Assembly (NCBI GenBank): GCA_050329575.1
Contig: JBHJOP010000083.1
Location: 1 to 12,590, forward strand
Length of the DNA: 12,590 nt
From: JAUXFS01 sp050329575
Lineage (GTDB): Bacteria > Pseudomonadota > Alphaproteobacteria > Rhodospirillales > Defluviicoccaceae
Reading direction: 5' to 3'
A program made the translations under genes and the position numbers. Below are positions 1 to 12,590 of this stretch, piece by piece. The notes below the pieces were generated by a model. That model had not been told where the DNA came from. It made no database searches and saw only the letters and a program-made list of their open reading frames with translations. Every line of letters begins with the position of its first letter. The stretch's first letter is position 1.

Positions 1-3144
<3,144 letters not shown>

Positions 3145-3271
3145 CCGGGCTCCGCTTGTTGCGAACGTCGATCGAAGGGTCGAGCCGTCGGGCCGCGTCG
3201 GCGACTCGCGACGGCACGGCAGCCCCGCGGACTGGGAACAACCGGCCTGAGTTTGCGGCATTGCGGTCGCG

Positions 3272-3277
3272 AGTCAA
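3272..3277 (-). promoter_or_regulatory. Possible -35 box for the DUF748 gene
   Basis: The minus strand reads TTGACT here, a 5/6 match to the sigma70 -35 consensus, about 130 nt before the DUF748 start. Sixteen nt downstream stands only a poor -10 (CAAACT, 3/6). This could drive the DUF748 gene separately from uppP and the YihY gene. The evidence is weak. Confidence 0.2.
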
Positions 3278-3290
3278 GGCGGGCGAGGTC

Positions 3291-3313
3291 GACCCGGGAA
3301 GAATTCCCCGGTC
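3291..3313 (-). terminator. Strong hairpin just after the YihY-family gene
   Basis: GACCCGGGAA and TTCCCCGGTC flank a 3-nt GAA loop, giving a 10-bp stem with one C-C mismatch. One more C-G pair can form at the base. It lies about 20 nt beyond the YihY-family stop on the minus strand. There is no T-run after it in that direction, so it is not a classic intrinsic terminator. It may be a 3'-end-stabilising or processing hairpin, or part of a Rho-dependent end. The inverted repeat is seen directly; its role is inferred. Confidence 0.4.
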
Positions 3314-3334
3314 GCGGCGACGCCGCCGGTCCGG

Positions 3335-4747
3335 TCAGTCGCGCGCCTCTCCCGCCGGTCCTGCGGTCAGCGCCAGATCCTTGATCGTGCGTCCGCGCAG
3401 GGCCTCGGCGACCGTCCTGTCCACCTCGTCCAGCACGGCGTCGACGGCGGCCTGCGGCGGCAGGAGATCGATGCCGGGCGGGGGAGGCTCGCCGCCCCGG
3501 CGGACGGCGTCGAGGACATCCTTGACCGAGGCCGCGTCGAAGGGGCGGGCGGGGAGGTAGACGGGCGGTTCGTCGGCGGTGCGGGCGAGCAGACCGCCCG
3601 CCTCCAGCGCCTGCACCACGCGGCCCAGCACTTCGCCGGGCGTGTTCAGCCGCTGCGTCAGCCGCTCCAGCGTCCAGGGCGCCTCCTGCCGGTAGTGGCT
3701 GGCGGCGATCGTGACGACCGCGAGCAGGGCCAGCCTTTCGGTCGTCCGACCGCCCGGCGCCAGCGGCCCGCGGGTCGGCCTGAGATGCTCGGGATGCTGA
3801 TGATAGAAGGCGATGTTGCCGCCGATCAGCACGATCAGCCAGTTGAAGTAGAGCCAGATCAGGAACAGGATCAGGGTCGCGAACGCCGAATAGATCGCCG
3901 TGTAGCGGGTCGAGGTGGCGATGAACGAGGCGAACCCCCAGCCGGCGGTCACCCACAGGGCGCCCGCTACGGCGCCGCCGACCAGGGCCGACGCCAACCG
4001 GACCCGGGTGTTGGGCATGAACGCGTAGACGAAGGCGAATCCCCCGCCGACCAGGACGGCGGGCGCCAGGCGGCTCGCCGTGGCGACGAGGGAGCCGAAC
4101 GGCTCGATGGCGGTCAGTCGCACGACGACGTCGGAGGCCATCAGCGTCGTGATGACGCCGACGCCGGCGAAGATCAGCACCGGACCGACCATCAGGACGC
4201 TGAGATAGTCGCTGAACCGGCGGGCGAAGGATCGGATCTCGCCGACCCGCCAGGTCTCGTTGAAGGCGGCCTCCACCTTCTGCATCAGCGACACGACGGT
4301 GAACAACAGAAGGCCGAGACCGAGGGCGCCGAGAATGCCGACGTTGATGTTGTCGACGAAGCCGATCACCTGTTCGGTGATCTCCTCGCCCTTCGCGCCG
4401 AGCGGCTCCAGCATCTGCTGCAACATCGGCTCGACCTGGTTGTGGACGCCGAACCCCTTCAGCACCGAGAAGCTGAGCGCCAGCAGCGGCACGAACGAGA
4501 GCAGCGTCGTGTAGACGAGACTGGTGGCGTGCAGGGTCAGGTTGCCGGTGGTGACGTCGCGGGCGACCGCGAACAGCACCCTGAGGACGGTGATCGGCCA
4601 TGCCCGCCACCACGGCAGGGTCCGGGGGTCGACGTCCCAGAGTGCCGCGAGGGCGGTGCCTTCGAGGGGGGACTTGCGTGCCATCGCTGTCGCCGGGCCC
4701 GGTTCACGCGCGGCGGGATTGTCGCGCAGTTCACCCGAAGACGCCAT
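3335..4747 (-). CDS. YihY/BrkB-family integral membrane protein with C-terminal helical extension
   Basis: 470 aa. The membrane core has about six hydrophobic segments (roughly 78-97, 136-155, 183-206, 226-245, 252-275, 287-310). It carries features typical of YihY/BrkB proteins: SLVYTTLLSFVPLLAL in the first segment, the KVEAAFNETWRV stretch after the second, FMPNTRVR (243-250), and a sixth segment ending LIGGNIAF. After it come about 150 cytosolic residues that look like a winged-helix fold, including ERLTQRLNTPGEVLGRVVQALEAGGLL (361-387), then a Pro-rich linker and a further helix. The family was once called ribonuclease BN or BrkB, but no RNase activity should be assumed; its role is unknown. 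The ATG at 4747 overlaps the end of uppP by 17 nt. A second ATG at 4684 (Met22) would leave a 46-nt gap. Neither has a clear Shine-Dalgarno, so the start is uncertain. Translational coupling with uppP is likely. Confidence 0.92.
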   Translation of the reverse strand: MASSGELRDNPAAREPGPATAMARKSPLEGTALAALWDVDPRTLPWWRAWPITVLRVLFAVARDVTTGNLTLHATSLVYTTLLSFVPLLALSFSVLKGFGVHNQVEPMLQQMLEPLGAKGEEITEQVIGFVDNINVGILGALGLGLLLFTVVSLMQKVEAAFNETWRVGEIRSFARRFSDYLSVLMVGPVLIFAGVGVITTLMASDVVVRLTAIEPFGSLVATASRLAPAVLVGGGFAFVYAFMPNTRVRLASALVGGAVAGALWVTAGWGFASFIATSTRYTAIYSAFATLILFLIWLYFNWLIVLIGGNIAFYHQHPEHLRPTRGPLAPGGRTTERLALLAVVTIAASHYRQEAPWTLERLTQRLNTPGEVLGRVVQALEAGGLLARTADEPPVYLPARPFDAASVKDVLDAVRRGGEPPPPGIDLLPPQAAVDAVLDEVDRTVAEALRGRTIKDLALTAGPAGEARD

Positions 4748-5537
4748 AGCCGACGGCGAGCAGCACCAGGCCGAGCACGACGCGATAGACGACGAACGGG
4801 GTGAAGGTGGCGCGGCGCAGCCACGCCATCATCAGGGCGATGGCGACCAGCGCCGCGACCAGGGCGAGGCCGGCGACCAGCAACGCATCGCCGGTCAACT
4901 GGGCGTCCCCCGTCCGCCAGAGTTGCAGCCCCTTGAGCACCCCGGCGCCGAGGATGGTCGGCATCGACAGCAAAAGCGAGAAGCGGGCGGCGTCGGTGCG
5001 GTCGAAACCGAGCAGGCGTGCCGCCGTCATGGTGATCCCCGACCGGCTGGTGCCGGGGATCAACGCGAGGATCTGGCTCCCGCCGATCACCATCGCATCC
5101 GACAGCCTCAGGTGTTCGAGGCGGCGAACCGTCATGCCGAGGGCATCGGCGGCGTACAGCAACACCCCGAACACCAGCGTGGTCCAGCCGATGACGACGA
5201 TGCTCCGGAAGCCCTGCGGATAGACGCGGTCGAGGACGAGGCCGGCGACGACCACCGGAATGGTGGCGGCGACGACGAGCAGCGCCAGTCGGGCGCCGGG
5301 ATCCGATCGGCCGCGAACGAGGCGCAGCAGCCCGGCCAGCATCGCCCAGACGTCGCGCCGGAAGTAGATCAGCACCGCACCGAGGGTCCCGACATGGGTG
5401 GCGACGTCGATCAGCAGCCCCTGGTCCGCCCATCCGGCGACGAACGGCACCAGGATCAGGTGACCCGACGAGCTGATCGGCAGGAACTCGGTGATCCCCT
5501 GGACGAGGGCGAGAACGACGAGATGCAGGATCGACAC
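4731..5537 (-). CDS. uppP: Undecaprenyl-diphosphate phosphatase (UppP/BacA)
   Basis: 268 aa, the usual length. This inner-membrane enzyme removes a phosphate from undecaprenyl diphosphate, regenerating the carrier lipid for peptidoglycan and other envelope polymers; excess enzyme gives bacitracin resistance in known cases. Both signature motifs are present: QGITEFLPISSSGH (residues 13-26, with Glu17 and the Ser triplet) and PGTSRSG (161-167, with the key Arg165), followed by RFSLLLSMPTILGAG. Position 13 is Gln where E. coli has Glu. Many hydrophobic segments fill the rest. The start is GTG at 5537: the in-frame TAG at 5567-5565 lies only nine codons upstream and no other ATG, GTG or TTG intervenes. 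No clear Shine-Dalgarno precedes it. It is the first gene of the leftward group and is divergent from gltB. Confidence 0.97.
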   Translation of the reverse strand: MSILHLVVLALVQGITEFLPISSSGHLILVPFVAGWADQGLLIDVATHVGTLGAVLIYFRRDVWAMLAGLLRLVRGRSDPGARLALLVVAATIPVVVAGLVLDRVYPQGFRSIVVIGWTTLVFGVLLYAADALGMTVRRLEHLRLSDAMVIGGSQILALIPGTSRSGITMTAARLLGFDRTDAARFSLLLSMPTILGAGVLKGLQLWRTGDAQLTGDALLVAGLALVAALVAIALMMAWLRRATFTPFVVYRVVLGLVLLAVGYGVFG

Positions 5538-5547
5538 GGCCGGATAG

Positions 5548-5553
5548 CCTATA
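5548..5553 (-). promoter_or_regulatory. uppP: Possible -10 box very close to the uppP start
   Basis: The minus strand reads TATAGG here, 10 nt before the uppP GTG codon. Transcription from it would begin within a few bases of the start codon, giving a nearly leaderless mRNA. That would fit the missing Shine-Dalgarno. No good -35 box was found at 16-18 nt, so this is a weak suggestion. Confidence 0.2.
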
Positions 5554-5608
5554 GATGTTGTGGTCTAGGGAGGGCGTCGCCGGTTTACCTACGCCAACAA
5601 AGAATCGG

Positions 5609-5636
5609 TTGCCAGTGCTTTTTGACCTTGTATTTT
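5609..5636 (+). promoter_or_regulatory. gltB: Candidate sigma70-type promoter for gltBD
   Basis: TTGCCA (5609-5614, 5/6 to the -35 consensus), a 16-bp spacer, then TATTTT (5631-5636, 4/6 to the -10 consensus). It sits in the most AT-rich stretch of the window. Transcription would start near 5643, leaving a leader of about 170 nt before the gltB ATG. A sigma54 (-24/-12) site was looked for and not found. A second TTGACC at 5623-5628 lacks a matching -10. Confidence 0.45.
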
Positions 5637-5646
5637 GGGGCCGATG

Positions 5647-5661
5647 GCCCGATTTTCGGGC
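5647..5661 (+). other. Short perfect inverted repeat at the predicted gltB transcript start
   Basis: GCCCGA, a TTT loop, then TCGGGC form a perfect 6-bp stem. It falls at or just after the predicted start of the gltBD transcript. It could be a 5'-end hairpin or half of an operator. With a stem this short in GC-rich DNA, chance is a real possibility. Confidence 0.3.
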
Positions 5662-5670
5662 ATGCGCCGA

Positions 5671-5697
5671 GCCGGGTGTCCGTCCTGGCGGTTTTTT
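5671..5697 (+). terminator. Terminator- or attenuator-like hairpin in the gltB leader
   Basis: GCCGGG (5671-5676) pairs with CCTGGC (5684-5689) through six pairs including one G-U, across a 7-nt loop. It is followed by GG and a run of six T (5692-5697). This is the layout of an intrinsic terminator, placed about 120 nt before the gltB ATG and downstream of the likely promoter. GGCGGT (5687-5692), which overlaps the 3' arm, can instead pair with ACCGCC (5709-5714), so alternative folds exist. No leader peptide was recognised. The stem is short, so termination may be only partial. Confidence 0.4.
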
Positions 5698-5815
5698 AGG
5701 CGCACCGCACCGCCGGAGCACAGGGTCCCGACAGGGAGCCGGATAAGCCGAAAAGAGGCGCGGTGCCAGGGAAGAACGTTCAAGAGCCACCGTTTCCGGA
5801 TGTGGGATGTGACAG

Positions 5816-10465
<4,650 letters not shown>

Positions 10466-10468
10466 GCG

Positions 10469-11920
<1,452 letters not shown>

Positions 11921-11959
11921 CGACGGATCGGCGAGCGATCGATTGGCGAGGAACGGGCG

Positions 11960-12205
11960 ATGATCGTGTTCAATCTCCGGTGCGACCGGGGTCACACCTT
12001 CGAGGAATGGTTCGCGAGCGGCGCCGACTACGAGAACAAGGCGGCCGCGCACGAGGTGGTCTGCCCCGACTGCGGCGACACCCATGTCGTCAAGGCGCTG
12101 TCGGCACCGCGCATCAACGCCGGGGCGGCGGCGCCGGCGGCGGCGACCCCGTGCGGCCTGCCGGCCTGCGCCGGCGGGACGTGCGCGATGATGGACCCGT
12201 CGTAG
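11960..12205 (+). CDS. Short DUF1178-like zinc-ribbon protein with Cys-bearing tail
   Basis: 81 aa. The first 53 residues match the DUF1178 pattern: MIVFNLRCDRGHTFEEWF, then CPDCG (35-39) and VVKALSAPRI. Cys8, His12, Cys35 and Cys38 could bind one zinc. DUF1178 proteins are usually about 140-150 aa with a charged helical C-terminus. Here that part is missing and replaced by an Ala-rich linker and a tail with Cys65, Cys70 and Cys75 (C-x4-C-x4-C), reminiscent of the Cys/Gly tails of FmdB-type regulators. The function of the family is unknown. GAGGA at 11948-11952 lies 7 nt before the ATG. It begins 39 nt after gltD in the same direction and is probably co-transcribed. A possible frameshift at the C-terminal end was considered, but the following DUF423 gene leaves no room. 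Confidence 0.82.
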   Translation: MIVFNLRCDRGHTFEEWFASGADYENKAAAHEVVCPDCGDTHVVKALSAPRINAGAAAPAAATPCGLPACAGGTCAMMDPS

Positions 12206-12239
12206 ACCCCCGTACCCGGCGCGAACGGGAGGGGGCGTC

Positions 12240-12590
12240 GTGGCGGTGTGGCTGTTCCTGGGCGGCCTCAACGGCCTCGTCGCGGTCGCCGCCGGCGCCT
12301 ACGGCTGGCATGCCCTCGCCGGCGACGACGGTGCCCGCACGATGTTCGCCATCGGTGCCGGGTATCAGATGGCGCACGCGTTGGCGCTGCTGGCGGTGGC
12401 GTGGCTGGTAACCATCCTGCAGGGGCGGGCGCGAATCGCCGCCCATTGCGCAGGGGCAGCCTTCACCCTCGGCGCCCTTCTGTTCTCCGGCAGCCTCTAC
12501 TGGTTCGGGCTCGCCGCGGTCGTTCCGGTCGCCGGCGCGGCCCCGGTCGGCGGCTTCCTGATGATGGCCGGCTGGCTGACCCTGATGGGA
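12240..12590 (+). CDS. DUF423 family membrane protein, C-terminus off the right edge
   Basis: 117 codons are open to the window edge. The start is GTG at 12240, preceded by GGGAGG (12228-12233) at 6-nt spacing; GTG 12246 is a less well-spaced alternative. The protein is strongly hydrophobic with about four membrane segments. It has the DUF423 landmarks: an N-terminal GGLNGLVAVAAGAYGWHAL, YQMAHALALL (about residues 42-51), FSGSLYWFGL (about 83-92), and PVGGFLMMAGWLTL at the end. Family members are about 120-130 aa, so only the last few residues are missing. They are small inner-membrane proteins of unknown role. It starts 34 nt after the DUF1178 stop with no terminator seen between, so it may belong to the same transcript. 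Confidence 0.88.
   Translation, partial: MAVWLFLGGLNGLVAVAAGAYGWHALAGDDGARTMFAIGAGYQMAHALALLAVAWLVTILQGRARIAAHCAGAAFTLGALLFSGSLYWFGLAAVVPVAGAAPVGGFLMMAGWLTLMG

Noticed and set aside
5595..5640. Possible sigma54 promoter on either strand (TGGCAA on the minus strand)
   Set aside because: The GC element expected 10 bp after the GG is missing, so the -24/-12 spacing rule fails.
11926..11950. Imperfect direct repeat GATCGGCGAG / GATTGGCGAG between gltD and the DUF1178 gene
   Set aside because: Only 10 bp with one mismatch, in a 39-bp gap of GC-rich DNA; the second copy overlaps the ribosome site. Chance is enough.

Overview
This 12.6 kb window of very GC-rich DNA reads as ordinary chromosome of an alphaproteobacterium, probably Rhodospirillales-like. 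The evidence is the large gltB-gltD glutamate synthase pair of alphaproteobacterial type, a DUF1178 zinc-ribbon protein (a family common in that class) and strong G/C third-position codon bias. The genus cannot be fixed from sequence reading alone. No mobile element, tRNA, rRNA or CRISPR array was seen.

Left half (1-5537, minus strand, transcribed right to left): three cell-envelope genes in the order uppP, a YihY/BrkB-family membrane protein, and a very long AsmA-like DUF748 protein that runs off the left edge. uppP recycles the undecaprenyl carrier lipid used for peptidoglycan and other envelope polymers. The other two are an inner-membrane protein of unknown function and a membrane-anchored beta-rich protein of the AsmA/TamB/YhdP type, a group linked to lipid traffic to the outer membrane. 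The first two genes abut or overlap. The third is separated by 190 bp holding a strong hairpin, so it may have its own promoter.

Middle (5538-5815): a divergent intergenic region, visibly less GC-rich than its surroundings, between uppP (leftward) and gltB (rightward). It holds a plausible sigma70-type promoter facing gltB and, downstream of it, a short stem followed by six T, which looks like an intrinsic terminator or attenuator in the gltB leader.

Right half (5816-12590, plus strand): gltB and gltD encode the large and small subunits of NADPH-glutamate synthase (GOGAT), the nitrogen-assimilation enzyme that makes glutamate from glutamine and 2-oxoglutarate. They are 3 bp apart and certainly co-transcribed. 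They are followed by a short DUF1178 protein with an unusual cysteine-bearing tail and by the start of a DUF423 membrane protein that runs off the right edge.

No clearly new biological system was found. The points most worth a second look are the leader structure before gltB, the truncated Cys-tailed DUF1178 protein, the internal repeats and low-complexity tracts of the DUF748 protein, and the envelope gene grouping.
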